Of a DNA stretch of 64,000 nucleotides, positions 1 through 9,388 are shown piece by piece. Origin of the DNA: Chryseobacterium sp. G0162. GTDB taxonomy: Bacteria; Bacteroidota; Bacteroidia; Flavobacteriales; Weeksellaceae. The notes below the pieces were generated by a model. That model was not told the origin of the DNA. It did not search any database and was given only the letters and a program-made list of their open reading frames with translations. The first letter of the stretch is position 1. Each line of letters opens with the position of its first letter. Position numbers and translations under genes: made by a program. The stretch covers positions 2,200,001 to 2,264,000 of the forward strand of contig NZ_CP033922.1 of the NCBI RefSeq assembly GCF_003815715.1. The letters run 5' to 3'.

Positions 1-77
1 ATAGACAACAGTACCAGCATGAAACTAAAAGTTCCAAGGTATTTTTTGATGATATATCTGTCTACAATCTTAAGCAT
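1..77 (-). CDS. LptF/LptG (YjgP/YjgQ) family permease, 5' fragment
   Basis: Only the first 25 codons lie in the window; the gene runs off the left edge. The visible N-terminus begins MLKIVDRYIIKKYLGTF, which is the amphipathic start and beginning of the first membrane helix typical of LptF/LptG permeases of the LPS export ABC transporter. The ATG is 8 bases downstream of the tgt stop on the same strand, so the two are probably cotranscribed. A YjgP/YjgQ permease after tgt is, from memory, a common order in Bacteroidota. The call rests on 25 residues plus context, so the family is likely but LptF cannot be told from LptG. Confidence 0.7.
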   Translation of the reverse strand, partial: MLKIVDRYIIKKYLGTFSFMLVLLS

Positions 78-85
78 AATTCTTT

Positions 86-1216
86 TTACATTCTTTGTCT
101 AAGAACCGGTACGATAGAGTTTTTCCATTCATAAAAATCTCCTGCAATGATATGTTCTCTTGCTACTTTTACCAAGTCAAGATAAAATGCTAAGTTATGA
201 ATTGAAGCGATTTGTTTCGCCAGATATTCTTTGGATACAAACAGGTGACGAAGATACGCTTTTGAATATTCACGATCTACGAAGCTTGTTCCAAACTCAT
301 CCAAAGGCGAGAAATCACGCTTCCATTTTTCATTTTTAAGATTCATTACCCCTTGCCATGTGAAAAGCATTGCATTTCTGGCATTTCTTGTAGGCATCAC
401 GCAATCCATCATATCAATTCCTAATCCAATGGATTCCAGAATATTCCAAGGAGTTCCAACTCCCATCAGATATCTTGGTTTTTCTTTTGGAAGAATATCT
501 GTTACTTCGTCAGTAATTCTGTACATTTCCTCTTCCGGTTCTCCTACAGAAAGACCTCCAATCGCATTTCCTTCTGCTCCTGCTTCAGAAATTACTTCTG
601 CAGAAATTTTTCTTAAGTCGGAATAAGTAGATCCCTGAACAATTGGGAAAAGTCTTTGCTTATGTCCATATAATTCAGGATTATCATTGGTCCATTCTAT
701 ACATCTTTTCAGCCAACGATGAGTAAGCTCCATAGATGATTTTGCCTGGTTGTAATCACAAGGATAAGGAGTACATTCGTCAAAAGCCATAAAAATATCA
801 GCCCCGATCTGTCTTTGAATTTCCATTGATCTTTCAGGAGAAAACATGTGATAGCTTCCGTCAATATGAGACTTGAATCTAGCCCCTTCTTCTGTCATTT
901 TTCGGTTGCTCGCTAACGAGAATACCTGAAAACCTCCTGAATCTGTAAGAATAGGAAGATCCCAGTTCATGAATTTATGTAAACCACCGGCATCCTGCAT
1001 CGTTTCCATTCCTGGACGAAGATAAAGGTGGTAAGTATTTCCCAAAATAATCTGGGCTTTAATGTCTTCTTTTAATTCTCTCTGATGAACTGTTTTCACA
1101 CTTGCAACAGTTCCCACCGGCATAAAAATAGGAGTTTGAATCTTCCCGTGATCTGTAGTAATCTCCCCTGCCCTGGCTTTTCCTTCAGAGGTTTTTTCGA
1201 TATTAAAAAATTTCAT
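86..1216 (-). CDS. tgt: tRNA-guanine (queuine/preQ1) transglycosylase
   Basis: Bacterial TGT exchanges guanine-34 of GUN-anticodon tRNAs for preQ1, a step in queuosine synthesis. At 376 aa it has family length. DSGGFQVFSL places the base Asp at D92, DECTPYP is at 146-152, GGLSVGEP at 220-227, and DMMDCVMPTRNAR contains the nucleophile D271. The zinc site is unusual. Aligned with the Zymomonas enzyme by spacing from the nucleophile, the three Cys ligands (C318, C320, C323 there) are G309, S311 and D314 here, while the fourth ligand His is kept as H340 in IHNL. From memory other flavobacterial TGTs share this loss, so it is probably a lineage trait and not decay. It is followed by the LptF/G-type gene. 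Function is confident; metal content is open. Confidence 0.96.
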   Translation of the reverse strand: MKFFNIEKTSEGKARAGEITTDHGKIQTPIFMPVGTVASVKTVHQRELKEDIKAQIILGNTYHLYLRPGMETMQDAGGLHKFMNWDLPILTDSGGFQVFSLASNRKMTEEGARFKSHIDGSYHMFSPERSMEIQRQIGADIFMAFDECTPYPCDYNQAKSSMELTHRWLKRCIEWTNDNPELYGHKQRLFPIVQGSTYSDLRKISAEVISEAGAEGNAIGGLSVGEPEEEMYRITDEVTDILPKEKPRYLMGVGTPWNILESIGLGIDMMDCVMPTRNARNAMLFTWQGVMNLKNEKWKRDFSPLDEFGTSFVDREYSKAYLRHLFVSKEYLAKQIASIHNLAFYLDLVKVAREHIIAGDFYEWKNSIVPVLRQRM

Positions 1217-1285
1217 CTGTACACTTTTTTAATTCGCTGCGATCAGCGATTATCATTGTCCGGGCAAAACCCGCTTCACCATTAT

Positions 1286-1651
1286 TTATTTTTGAGGCAT
1301 TCCCAATTCAGCCTTCTTTAGTTTATCTTTTACATATTGATCCGCTTTAGGATCCTTCTTTAATAAAATTTGCTGTGCTTCGGTGGCGATGTCTGCCATT
1401 TCTTCTTTAATCACATAATACTTAAAACTTTCAACAAAGTCATCCGGCTTTACATTATGAGATTTTAAAATAAACCTTGTACCAGCTTCCATATTCCTGT
1501 TCTGATACATAAAATTAACCTGATCGTTCATCACAAGGTCAGCGATAACTTCTGCCATCACCTCCTGATCGATCAGATTTTTAGGCTTATCAATATAATC
1601 ACTACATGAAAACAGCCCCAGAAAAACAAAAACAAGAATCCAATTTTTCAT
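1286..1651 (-). CDS. DUF4296 domain-containing lipoprotein
   Basis: A 121-aa protein of unknown function. The chosen ATG gives MKNWILVFVFLGLFSCSDY, a lipoprotein signal with the lipobox Cys at residue 16. An upstream in-frame ATG at 1690 would add 13 polar residues before the signal and is less likely. The segment KPKNLIDQEVMAEVIADL matches the start of the DUF4296 family, small Bacteroidota lipoproteins. The remainder is helical and charged (lysine-rich). It lies between the GT2 gene and tgt on the same strand with short gaps, suggesting one transcript. No catalytic motif is visible. Confidence 0.75.
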   Translation of the reverse strand: MKNWILVFVFLGLFSCSDYIDKPKNLIDQEVMAEVIADLVMNDQVNFMYQNRNMEAGTRFILKSHNVKPDDFVESFKYYVIKEEMADIATEAQQILLKKDPKADQYVKDKLKKAELGMPQK

Positions 1652-1697
1652 CAGCTTATTTTTATATTTTGTATTGGAAGAATTAGTCATGTCTTAT

Positions 1698-2414
1698 TTA
1701 TAATCTATTGATGATTGACTTCCATTTTAAGTTTAAAACACCAAAAACGGCTTCATGGATAATTCCGCCATTCATTTTGCTTTCTCCTAAAATTCTATTG
1801 GTAAATATAATAGGAACTTCTACAATTCTGAAACCTTTTTTAAAGGCTCTGAATTTCATTTCTATCTGGAATCCGTATCCTTTCAGCTTTACATTATCTA
1901 ATCCTATTTCTTCCAACACTTTTCGCGAAAAGCAGACAAAACCAGCTGTGGTATCGTGAATAGGAAGTCCTAAAACAAATCTAACATATTTTGATGCAAA
2001 ATAGGACAGTAAAACTCTCCCCATAGGCCAGTTTACCACATTTACTCCTTTTGAATAACGGGAGCCTATGGCCATATCTGCATTCAGACAGGCTTCAAAA
2101 AGTTTGGGCAAATCATTAGGATTATGCGAAAAATCGGCATCCATTTCAAAAATATAGTCGTATTTATTTTCGATCGCCCATTTAAATCCATGAATATAGG
2201 CCTTACCTAATCCATCTTTACTATGTCTTATCGAAAGATGCAGATAATGTGGGTGTTTCTTCTGTAATTCCTTTACTATATCCGATGTTCCGTCTGGAGA
2301 AGAATCATCCACCACTAAGATATGAAAGTCATCCTCTAATGCAAAAACTGCGGAAATAATATTTTCAATATTTTCCTTTTCGTTATAGGTTGGGATGATG
2401 ACGAGCTTTTTCAT
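1698..2414 (-). CDS. Family 2 glycosyltransferase, polyprenol-phosphate mannosyltransferase type
   Basis: A 238-aa GT-A fold enzyme of the DPM1 type, which moves a sugar (usually mannose from GDP-mannose) onto a polyprenyl phosphate at the inner membrane. Motifs are IPTYNEKENI near the N-terminus, VVDDSSPDGT for nucleotide binding, EMDADFSHNP as the metal-binding DxD region, and GSRYSKG. There is no C-terminal membrane domain, as in short soluble DPM1-like proteins. The start at 2414 (MKKLVIIPTYNE) is preferred over the frame opening at 2459, which would put 15 residues in front of the first beta strand. The gap to the DUF4296 gene is 46 bases. The donor sugar is inferred from family only. 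Confidence 0.85.
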   Translation of the reverse strand: MKKLVIIPTYNEKENIENIISAVFALEDDFHILVVDDSSPDGTSDIVKELQKKHPHYLHLSIRHSKDGLGKAYIHGFKWAIENKYDYIFEMDADFSHNPNDLPKLFEACLNADMAIGSRYSKGVNVVNWPMGRVLLSYFASKYVRFVLGLPIHDTTAGFVCFSRKVLEEIGLDNVKLKGYGFQIEMKFRAFKKGFRIVEVPIIFTNRILGESKMNGGIIHEAVFGVLNLKWKSIINRL

Positions 2415-2654
2415 TTCAGTTTGCAAAGATAGTTTATTTAACCTTTTTATTTTATACAAAATAATCTATAATTTTGCAAAAATATTTTTCAAAGATTAGT
2501 GGATCAGACTAAGATTGTTTTCCGCAGTTGTGAATGATGTATAAAATCAATGAAAAAAGTGTTTAAGATTAGATTTAACAGATGAAGCAATAAAGAAATT
2601 CTATGCCAAGTTGTGTTATTTATAGTTAAATAAAAAAATAAAAAAACTTAAAAT

Positions 2655-3323
2655 TTGCCATCATCACCAAACTACATCAATTATGTAAGAATACCTGAGA
2701 ACAATGATTGGGTCATTTTTATACTTATAGGCTGTATATTTTTATATGTTTTTATGATGAACATTGTAGAAAGAGATGCCAGTCTTAAAGACTTCCTGCT
2801 TCAAAAGTATTTTGATGCAAGCAATAACCTTCCGAGCTGGATTATCACATCCTGCGTAACTACTCTTACTTTATCAGCCCTAATCTCTCAGTATATTCCG
2901 GTAGTTCCTAAATTCATTGCAGATCTGCATATTTTGGGATATCAGCTTAATAAGTTTGGATATACTCTGCTTGCGGTTATGTTTTTTTATCTGATAAAAT
3001 CTACATTAGGTTTTTTATTTTATCAAAGTATAGGTGATGGAAAAAAATGGACTATTTTCTATTTCACTTCCACAAAATTTTATTTTATCCTGTCTTTTTT
3101 GTTGATAATTCTGTGTGTTAGCCACTATTACTTCCCTGTAGACAGAAATAAAATCTTCATCTATTATTTCTTCTTCTTTTCTTTTGTATTCATTTTCAAA
3201 GTTTTTTTCTATTTATTTCACAAGAACAAGATTCTTCCCGAGAAATGGTATTATAAATTTTTGTATATTTGCACGCTCCAAATCGCACCATTATTACTGC
3301 TTTGGAAGTTGTTATTTTTTTAA
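2655..3323 (+). CDS. DUF4271 domain-containing membrane protein
   Basis: A 222-aa integral membrane protein of unknown function, with about six hydrophobic segments beginning at residues 18-36. The family segment RIPENNDWVIFILIGC sits directly after the start. The start is TTG: the next upstream in-frame codon is a stop (2649-2651), and the first in-frame ATG (2757) would delete the conserved DWV segment and first helix. It precedes hemD by 11 bases on the same strand, an order that from memory is frequent in flavobacteria and suggests cotranscription. No enzymatic motif is seen. Confidence 0.8.
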   Translation: MPSSPNYINYVRIPENNDWVIFILIGCIFLYVFMMNIVERDASLKDFLLQKYFDASNNLPSWIITSCVTTLTLSALISQYIPVVPKFIADLHILGYQLNKFGYTLLAVMFFYLIKSTLGFLFYQSIGDGKKWTIFYFTSTKFYFILSFLLIILCVSHYYFPVDRNKIFIYYFFFFSFVFIFKVFFYLFHKNKILPEKWYYKFLYICTLQIAPLLLLWKLLFF

Positions 3324-3334
3324 TAAAGTCAAAG

Positions 3335-4075
3335 ATGAGAATAAAGTCTATATTGGTTTCTCAACCAGCGCCTAGTGAGTCTTCTCCATATCTGGATATA
3401 GCGAAGAAGGAAAAAATAAAGATTGATTTCCGTCCATTTATCCACGTCGAAGGGGTTGACAATAAAGAACTCAGAACTCAGAAAATAGATCTGACGCAAT
3501 ACACCGGTATTATTTTTACCAGTAAAAATGCTATTGACCATTACTTCAGACTTGCGGAAGAATTACGTTTCGCAGTGCCGGATACAATGAGATATATCTG
3601 CCAGTCGGAAGCAATTGCCAACTATCTTCAGAAACACATCGTGTACAGAAAAAGAAAAATCAGCTTTGGGGAGAAAAACTTCTCAGATCTTCTTCCTCTG
3701 TTCAAGAAGTTTCCTACTGAAAAGTATCTGTTGCCATCTTCAGATGTTTTAAGTCCGGATATTGTAAAAACTTTGGATTCTGCCAACGTAGAATGGACAA
3801 GAGCAATCATGTACCGTACCGTATGCAGTGACCTGACAGACATCAACATTAAAGATTATGACATGTTGATCTTCTTCAGCCCACAGGGAATCAAGTCTCT
3901 ACAGCAGAATTTCCCAGACTTCAAGCAGGATGAAACAAAGATCGGAGTTTTCGGAAATACTACTTTAGCTGCTGCAGAAGAAGCAGGATTAAAAGTAGAC
4001 CTAATGGCTCCTACGAAGGAAACACCTTCTATGACCATGGCTCTAGAAAAATATATTAAAGCGCTACACAAATAG
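3335..4075 (+). CDS. hemD: Uroporphyrinogen-III synthase
   Basis: HemD cyclises hydroxymethylbilane to uroporphyrinogen III with D-ring inversion, in heme and siroheme synthesis. The 246-aa product has the two-lobed HemD pattern: KSILVSQPAP at the start, GIIFTSKNAIDHYF for lobe one, MYRTVCSDL at the crossover, MLIFFSPQGIKSL for lobe two, and a C-terminal APTKETPSMTMALEKYI matching the usual A-x-x-P-T-x-x-x-L end. The ATG at 3335 is preferred because it begins directly at the first beta strand; the frame is open upstream but overlaps the DUF4271 gene. A strong terminator follows. HemD is weakly conserved, but the end motif and the DUF4271 context support the call. Confidence 0.88.
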   Translation: MRIKSILVSQPAPSESSPYLDIAKKEKIKIDFRPFIHVEGVDNKELRTQKIDLTQYTGIIFTSKNAIDHYFRLAEELRFAVPDTMRYICQSEAIANYLQKHIVYRKRKISFGEKNFSDLLPLFKKFPTEKYLLPSSDVLSPDIVKTLDSANVEWTRAIMYRTVCSDLTDINIKDYDMLIFFSPQGIKSLQQNFPDFKQDETKIGVFGNTTLAAAEEAGLKVDLMAPTKETPSMTMALEKYIKALHK

Positions 4076-4097
4076 CCTTTAATACAAAAATAAAGCT

Positions 4098-4134
4098 AAC
4101 CATCTCTCCAATAAAGGAAAGATGGTTTTTTTTT
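4098..4134 (+). terminator. Intrinsic terminator after hemD
   Basis: AACCATCTCTCC pairs with GGAAAGATGGTT (one mismatch) around a six-base loop, followed by eight or more T residues. Confidence 0.9.
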
Positions 4135-4214
4135 AACTACATTTGAACAAAAATTAACATTGAATAGTATGTTCTCAGAAGCAGTTCTGAGCGTATAAAA
4201 ATTAAAATATTCTG

Positions 4215-6260
4215 ATGAAAGCTCCACAGGCAAAAAAAATAGAAAAAATACTAGAAACCCACGGCGACATAAGAGCAGATCATTACTTCTGGCTTAATGA
4301 AAGGGAAAACCCGGAAGTCATTCAATATCTTGAAGAAGAAAATGCTTACGAAGAATTCATCATGAAAGACACTGAAGAACTTCAGGAAGAACTCTTCGAA
4401 GAAATGAAAGCCCGTTATAAAAAGGATGACGAATCACTACCATATTTCTTTAACGGATACTGGTATATTGTACGCTATGAAGAAGGCAAAGAATATCCTA
4501 TTTTCTGCAGAAAGCATGAAAGCATGGATAACGAAGAGGAAATTATACTTGACGTAAATATTTTAGCGGAAGGTGAAGATTTCTTTGAAGTGGGGAGTGT
4601 AGCAGTAAGCCCAAACAACGAACTGACTTCTTTTTCTTCGGACAATGTAGGAAGAAGAATCTATACTTTAAATTTTAAAAACTTAAAGACCGGCGAGATT
4701 CTTCCTGATAAAATACTCAATACTACAGGAAAGGCAGTTTGGGCGAATGACAATCAACATGTTTTCTATATAAGAAAAGATAAAAGCCTCCGTGCATTCC
4801 AGGTGTACAGACATACACTGGGAACCGATTCTTCTGAAGATGTCCTTATCTTCCATGAGAAGGATGATACTTTTGATGTAAACGTATTTAAAACAAAATC
4901 CTTACAATATATTTTTATTGCAAGTTCAAGCACGATTTCTGATGAGCATCATTTTATTCCTGCAGACAATGTTTTTGCAGACTGGAAAGTTATCCAGCCA
5001 AGAATAGATGATCTTGAATATTCCGTAGAACATTATGAAGATGAATTCTACATTATCACCAATGCTGATGATGCTACGAACTTCAAAATCGTAAAAACAA
5101 AGATTGACCACTGCAGTAAGGAAAACTGGATAGATGTTATCCCTCACCGCGCTCAAGTTTTGCTGGAAGGGTTTGAGATTTTCAAAGACTATCTGGTTCT
5201 GGAAGAAAGAGAAAAAGGGCTGCTTCAAATCAAAATTATTGATGAAAAAACCAAGGAGTCTTATTACCTCCCATTCTCTGATCCAACTTATACTGCTTAT
5301 ATAGGAATCAACCTTGAATTTGACACAGAGGTGTTACGTTATGGCTACACTTCCCTTACTCAACCTGGTTCTACATATGAGTATAACATGAAAGATAAAA
5401 CCACAAAACTTCTGAAACAACAAGAGGTTTTAGGTGGAAAATTCTTCCCGGAAAATTATATATCCGAAAGAATCTGGGCAGATTCCAGAGATGGAGAAAC
5501 CAAAATCCCCATTTCTCTGGTGTATCATAAGGACACCAAAAAATCAGCAGACACTCCCCTTCTACTTTATGGATATGGAAGTTATGGACACACTGTAGAC
5601 GCCAGTTTCTCCAATGTAAGACTTTCTATTCTTGATCGTGGTTTTATTTATGCTATTGCTCACATCCGTGGTGGTGAATACCTGGGAAGAGAATGGTATG
5701 AGGATGGAAAAATGCTATTCAAGAAAAATACTTTCTTCGATTTCATTGATGCAGGAAAATATCTGATAAAGGAAAACTATACTTCATCCAAGCATTTATA
5801 TGCAATGGGTGGAAGCGCAGGAGGACTTTTGGTAGGAGCCGTTGTCAATTATGAACCACAATTATTCAATGGAATTGTTGCACAGGTTCCGTTTGTAGAT
5901 GTTGTGACTACAATGCTGGATGATACAATCCCATTAACGACCGGAGAATATGATGAATGGGGAAATCCAAATGACAAAGAATATTATCATTATATGAAAG
6001 AGTATTCTCCTTATGATAATGTAGAAGCTAAAGACTATCCAAATATCCTTATCACAACAGGATTCCATGATTCCCAGGTACAGTATTGGGAACCAGCAAA
6101 ATGGACAGCCAAACTTAGAGAATTAAAGACAGACAACAATATCCTGGTTTTTAAAACAGATATGAGTTCAGGACACGGAGGTGCCAGTGGAAGATTTGAA
6201 TCTCTGAAAGAAGACGCATTAGAATATGCATTCTTATTAAAGATTGATAATAAAGAATAA
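4215..6260 (+). CDS. ptrB: S9 family peptidase, oligopeptidase B (protease II) type
   Basis: A serine oligopeptidase cleaving small peptides, in this subfamily after Arg or Lys. The 681-aa protein has the N-terminal DHYFWLNERENPEVI segment, a beta-propeller to about residue 400, then an alpha/beta hydrolase domain. The catalytic triad is visible: S534 in GGSAGG, D619 in GFHDSQV, H654 in SGHGGASGRF. GGEYLGREWYEDGK is characteristic of oligopeptidase B and not of prolyl oligopeptidase. There is no signal peptide, so it is probably cytoplasmic. It follows the hemD terminator by about 80 bases and is likely transcribed alone or with the next small gene 87 bases away. Confidence 0.93.
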   Translation: MKAPQAKKIEKILETHGDIRADHYFWLNERENPEVIQYLEEENAYEEFIMKDTEELQEELFEEMKARYKKDDESLPYFFNGYWYIVRYEEGKEYPIFCRKHESMDNEEEIILDVNILAEGEDFFEVGSVAVSPNNELTSFSSDNVGRRIYTLNFKNLKTGEILPDKILNTTGKAVWANDNQHVFYIRKDKSLRAFQVYRHTLGTDSSEDVLIFHEKDDTFDVNVFKTKSLQYIFIASSSTISDEHHFIPADNVFADWKVIQPRIDDLEYSVEHYEDEFYIITNADDATNFKIVKTKIDHCSKENWIDVIPHRAQVLLEGFEIFKDYLVLEEREKGLLQIKIIDEKTKESYYLPFSDPTYTAYIGINLEFDTEVLRYGYTSLTQPGSTYEYNMKDKTTKLLKQQEVLGGKFFPENYISERIWADSRDGETKIPISLVYHKDTKKSADTPLLLYGYGSYGHTVDASFSNVRLSILDRGFIYAIAHIRGGEYLGREWYEDGKMLFKKNTFFDFIDAGKYLIKENYTSSKHLYAMGGSAGGLLVGAVVNYEPQLFNGIVAQVPFVDVVTTMLDDTIPLTTGEYDEWGNPNDKEYYHYMKEYSPYDNVEAKDYPNILITTGFHDSQVQYWEPAKWTAKLRELKTDNNILVFKTDMSSGHGGASGRFESLKEDALEYAFLLKIDNKE

Positions 6261-6347
6261 AACAAAGTTGACGAAACTTTGAAAATAACTTTCCTCCCTT
6301 ACAAATGAAATGAGAAGAGGAATCAAAACATTAATAATGTAAATTAT

Positions 6348-6686
6348 ATGAACGAGTCCGAATATTGGAAAAAAATAGAACAGTTTTTCGAAGATAATTT
6401 CCAAACCGAGAAAAATCCGCCCATTGAAACGTTACTGTTTTTAATTGGTCTACAGGAATTGGGCAGTGGACAACAAAAATATACGAAAGAAGATAAAGTA
6501 AACCTTATCCATATTGCAGTTTGCAGATTGCTTGAACCTTTTGGATATTATAAATTCACTCACTATGAAGATGGGTGGCCCCAGTTTGATAAGCTGGAAG
6601 ATCTTCCGGAATTAAAGCCTAATGAGCAGACCTTGCTTATGAAAAAGGCTATTATTCAGTACTTTCAGGAAGAGGAACTTATTTAA
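6348..6686 (+). CDS. Small acidic protein of unknown function
   Basis: A 112-aa protein that I cannot assign to a named family. It has no signal peptide or membrane segment. It is rich in Glu and aromatic residues (YWKKIEQFFEDNF, GYYKFTHYEDGWPQFD) and predicted mainly helical with a central IETLLFLIGLQELG stretch. It starts with ATG, has normal codon use for the window, and ends about 80 bases before a strong terminator, so it is a real gene. It may be cotranscribed with the oligopeptidase gene. Confidence 0.7.
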   Translation: MNESEYWKKIEQFFEDNFQTEKNPPIETLLFLIGLQELGSGQQKYTKEDKVNLIHIAVCRLLEPFGYYKFTHYEDGWPQFDKLEDLPELKPNEQTLLMKKAIIQYFQEEELI

Positions 6687-6765
6687 ATGTGAAAACATGG
6701 TATTTTGAAAATTTAATAATCAAACTATATCATTATTAATAAAAAAACGCCATATTTCCTTATAC

Positions 6766-6801
6766 AAATAGAGACAAATAAAAATTGTCTCTATTTTTTT
6801 T
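6766..6801 (+). terminator. Intrinsic terminator after the small acidic protein gene
   Basis: A perfect stem AAATAGAGACAA / TTGTCTCTATTT with a 7-base loop runs into a tract of T residues. Confidence 0.9.
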
Positions 6802-6940
6802 GAATAAAATCAACCCCCAAAATTATTTCGTTACCGATTGATTATATCTGAATTTCACCATTTTATAGAAGAAACTTTCATGAGCATACAAAACTCTAAG
6901 TCTGAAATAATGCGAAACATTTTTTACTCCATATTTCATT

Positions 6941-6972
6941 AAATAGGGTACCTCAATTGAAGTACCCTATTT
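6941..6972 (-). terminator. Hairpin between convergent genes, probable terminator
   Basis: A perfect 11-bp stem AAATAGGGTAC / GTACCCTATTT with a 10-base loop lies 46 bases beyond the stop of the SRPBCC gene. The T run on the minus side is short, so efficiency is uncertain. The region 6687-7018 otherwise holds only the preceding terminator and no gene that I can see. Confidence 0.55.
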
Positions 6973-7018
6973 TCATATCATAAAATTTATGATCTATCAT
7001 CACATTTTTACTATCCTA

Positions 7019-7504
7019 TCACCCAATAATTTCCTTTAGTTGACCCAATCCCATTTTAAAACCTTCTTCAAAACCCATATCCAGCATTTTTTTCATTACT
7101 TCTTCGGACTGATAGTGAATATTTACCGTTACTTTTGTTCCTTCTTCTACTCCTGTAAAACCAATCAGCCATTTTGATCTTGGGGCTTCTTCGTTCACTT
7201 CTCCGTTTTCATTACAGAAAGCACTGGTCCAATCAAAACTTCTATGTTCTATAATCTCCCCATATTGGGATTGAGAATATCCTTTTTCACCATTCGGACC
7301 TACCATTGCATAAAGCCAGATTCCGTTTTCTTTAAAATCCTGTTTTACTGTTTCGCACTTCCAGGGTCTGGGGCCCCACCACTGATCCAATAATTCGGAT
7401 TGGGTAAAATAATTCCATACTTTCGAAACATCAGTGTTGTAAATATTCATTACATACACGCTTTTCGAGTCAAAATCTTTGTTGAAAATGATATTAGATT
7501 CCAT
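7019..7504 (-). CDS. SRPBCC (AHSA1-like) domain protein
   Basis: A 161-aa protein of the START/Bet v1-like fold in the AHSA1 subgroup, small proteins with a hydrophobic ligand cavity. Supporting features are VWNYFTQSELLDQWWGPRPW near residues 30-50, followed by alternating beta strands, and the C-terminal long helix (MKKMLDMGFEEGFKMGLGQL). It has no signal peptide and is probably cytoplasmic. It stands alone between divergent and convergent neighbours. Ligand and role are unknown; proteins of this subgroup are often near ArsR regulators, but none is present here. Confidence 0.85.
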   Translation of the reverse strand: MESNIIFNKDFDSKSVYVMNIYNTDVSKVWNYFTQSELLDQWWGPRPWKCETVKQDFKENGIWLYAMVGPNGEKGYSQSQYGEIIEHRSFDWTSAFCNENGEVNEEAPRSKWLIGFTGVEEGTKVTVNIHYQSEEVMKKMLDMGFEEGFKMGLGQLKEIIG

Positions 7505-7705
7505 AAAGTAATAATTTTAAATAAAGTTAGCGCTTTATTTACAGAAAGGACTTTTCCTATGACAAGTAAACAATAATTCATAAATAATTGTTAAAAAACT
7601 ATCTTTTAAGAAAAAAAACATAATTTTTTGGCTCGTTTTTTGTTTACGTAGTCTTAAAACAATTAATTTTAACATTCATTTTTCCAAAACATATACAATT
7701 AAATA

Positions 7706-9244
7706 ATGAATAATAAATTCATCCCAATAATTTCGGTGTTTATGACGATCTCACTGATTGTCTTTGTTACGCTCCAATTTTATTGGCTGAAAGGCTATTA
7801 CGGTGTACTGGAACAGGACTTTTCCAATAAAGTTTATTCTGTTTTAGAAAGTACATCAAAAACAATTGAAGAAATTGAAGCCGACAAATATCTTACCAAG
7901 GATAACAGAAGTACGATCCTTGCCAACAGTAAGAACCCCTCACTTACTACTATTCAACAGGTAGAGGATTCCGGGACTCAGAGACAAATTATTTATTCCA
8001 AAAATATTATTTCCAATGCACAGCTTCCTATTTCTAAAAAAGGAGACTCTGTAAAGCTGACAACTTTATATACTGATGAAGCCGCTTATAAAATAAAAAG
8101 AGATACCACCAACCGCGAAATTCTTACCTCGGATATCAATCAGGATATTGAAACCGGGGATTATGCCGTAAAAGAGTTTGTAAAGGTATATGGAAACAAT
8201 TTACCTATTGCACAAAGGGTAAGCCCGGCCACTCTTGATTCAGTGATCACAAAAGAATTGAAAATCCGAGGGATTACAGCAAAGTTTGGGTATGGAATTA
8301 TTGATAAAGACAATAAACTTACCTCCATTGCCAATAAGGCTTACAAAGAAAAAAAAGACAGCAATACCTATAGCTATCCTCTTTTCACAGATAAAAAATA
8401 CAATACTTTATACAATCTTGCTTTAGTCTTCCCTAAAAAGGAATATGCTTTGGCGATGAACAACTGGCCGATGCTCCTGGGAACTTTCCTTTCATTGCTT
8501 ACGATTCTTGGAATTTATATCATTTCTATCAATTATATGATGAGACAGAAAAAACTTGCTGAAGTGAAAACAGACTTCATCAATAACATGTCTCATGAAT
8601 TCAAGACACCGCTCGCAACTATTTCCGTCGCAACGGATTCATTAGCGAATGACAAAATTGCGACCAACCCGGATAAAGTAAAATACTATTCGGAATTGAT
8701 TAAGCAGGAAAATCTGAGAATGAAAAAGCAGGTGGAAAATGTCCTGAATATGTCTAAGCTTGAAAGAAATGAAGTAGAACTCTTCCTAAAGGAAACCAAT
8801 GTCAGGGAATTGATCCAGAGAACAACAGAATCTTTTAATCTGATCGTACAACAGAGAAATGGTACCCTGACTCAACAATTCAATGCCACTCATTATAATT
8901 TTAAAATTGATGAATTCCACATCTCGAATATGCTGGTGAATTTACTGGATAATGCTAACAAGTATTCTCCCGAAGCGCCGGAAATTCATGTAGAAACTAA
9001 AAATGAGGGCCATTGGTATGTTATTGAGATCTCAGATAAAGGAATGGGAATGGAAACCCAGAATAAAACAAAAATTTTCGAGAAATTCTTCAGGGAAGAA
9101 ACCGGAAATATTCACAACGTAAAAGGACAGGGATTAGGCCTTTCCTATGTTAAAAAGATTGTAGAACTGCACAAAGGACAGATTATCGTAGAATCCAACA
9201 AAGGAACTGGAAGTACGTTTACGATAAAACTTCCAATGGGATAA
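7706..9244 (+). CDS. Membrane sensor histidine kinase
   Basis: A 512-aa kinase with TM1 at about residues 7-27, a periplasmic sensor region of roughly 225 residues with no recognisable domain, and TM2 at about 254-274. HisKA follows with phospho-acceptor H297 in MSHEFKTPLA and no clear HAMP between. HATPase_c shows the N box LLDNANKYS, the G1 box DKGMGME and the G2 box KGQGLGLSYV. The OmpR-family regulator lies 144 bases downstream on the same strand and is the likely partner. The pairing resembles RprX/RprY of Bacteroides in architecture, which is an analogy and not an assignment. Confidence 0.93.
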   Translation: MNNKFIPIISVFMTISLIVFVTLQFYWLKGYYGVLEQDFSNKVYSVLESTSKTIEEIEADKYLTKDNRSTILANSKNPSLTTIQQVEDSGTQRQIIYSKNIISNAQLPISKKGDSVKLTTLYTDEAAYKIKRDTTNREILTSDINQDIETGDYAVKEFVKVYGNNLPIAQRVSPATLDSVITKELKIRGITAKFGYGIIDKDNKLTSIANKAYKEKKDSNTYSYPLFTDKKYNTLYNLALVFPKKEYALAMNNWPMLLGTFLSLLTILGIYIISINYMMRQKKLAEVKTDFINNMSHEFKTPLATISVATDSLANDKIATNPDKVKYYSELIKQENLRMKKQVENVLNMSKLERNEVELFLKETNVRELIQRTTESFNLIVQQRNGTLTQQFNATHYNFKIDEFHISNMLVNLLDNANKYSPEAPEIHVETKNEGHWYVIEISDKGMGMETQNKTKIFEKFFREETGNIHNVKGQGLGLSYVKKIVELHKGQIIVESNKGTGSTFTIKLPMG

Positions 9245-9388
9245 ATATATAAGTATTGATTGATGAATAATACCAGATTAATGAATTATACCCATCAATT
9301 ATAAAATAAAGAACCAAAAAACAAAATATAAGAAGAGTGAGAGTGAGATAGTTCATTCTTAATTGTTAATTATTAATTAGTAAAAGTT

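Noticed and set aside
6262..6281. CAAAGTT/AACTTTG hairpin just after the oligopeptidase gene
   Set aside because: It is followed by AAAATAAC with no T run, so it is not a convincing terminator.
9355..9380. TTAATT-like 7-base repeats before the first response regulator gene
   Set aside because: Pure A/T repeats are expected by chance in this AT-rich DNA and lack a fixed 10-11 base period.
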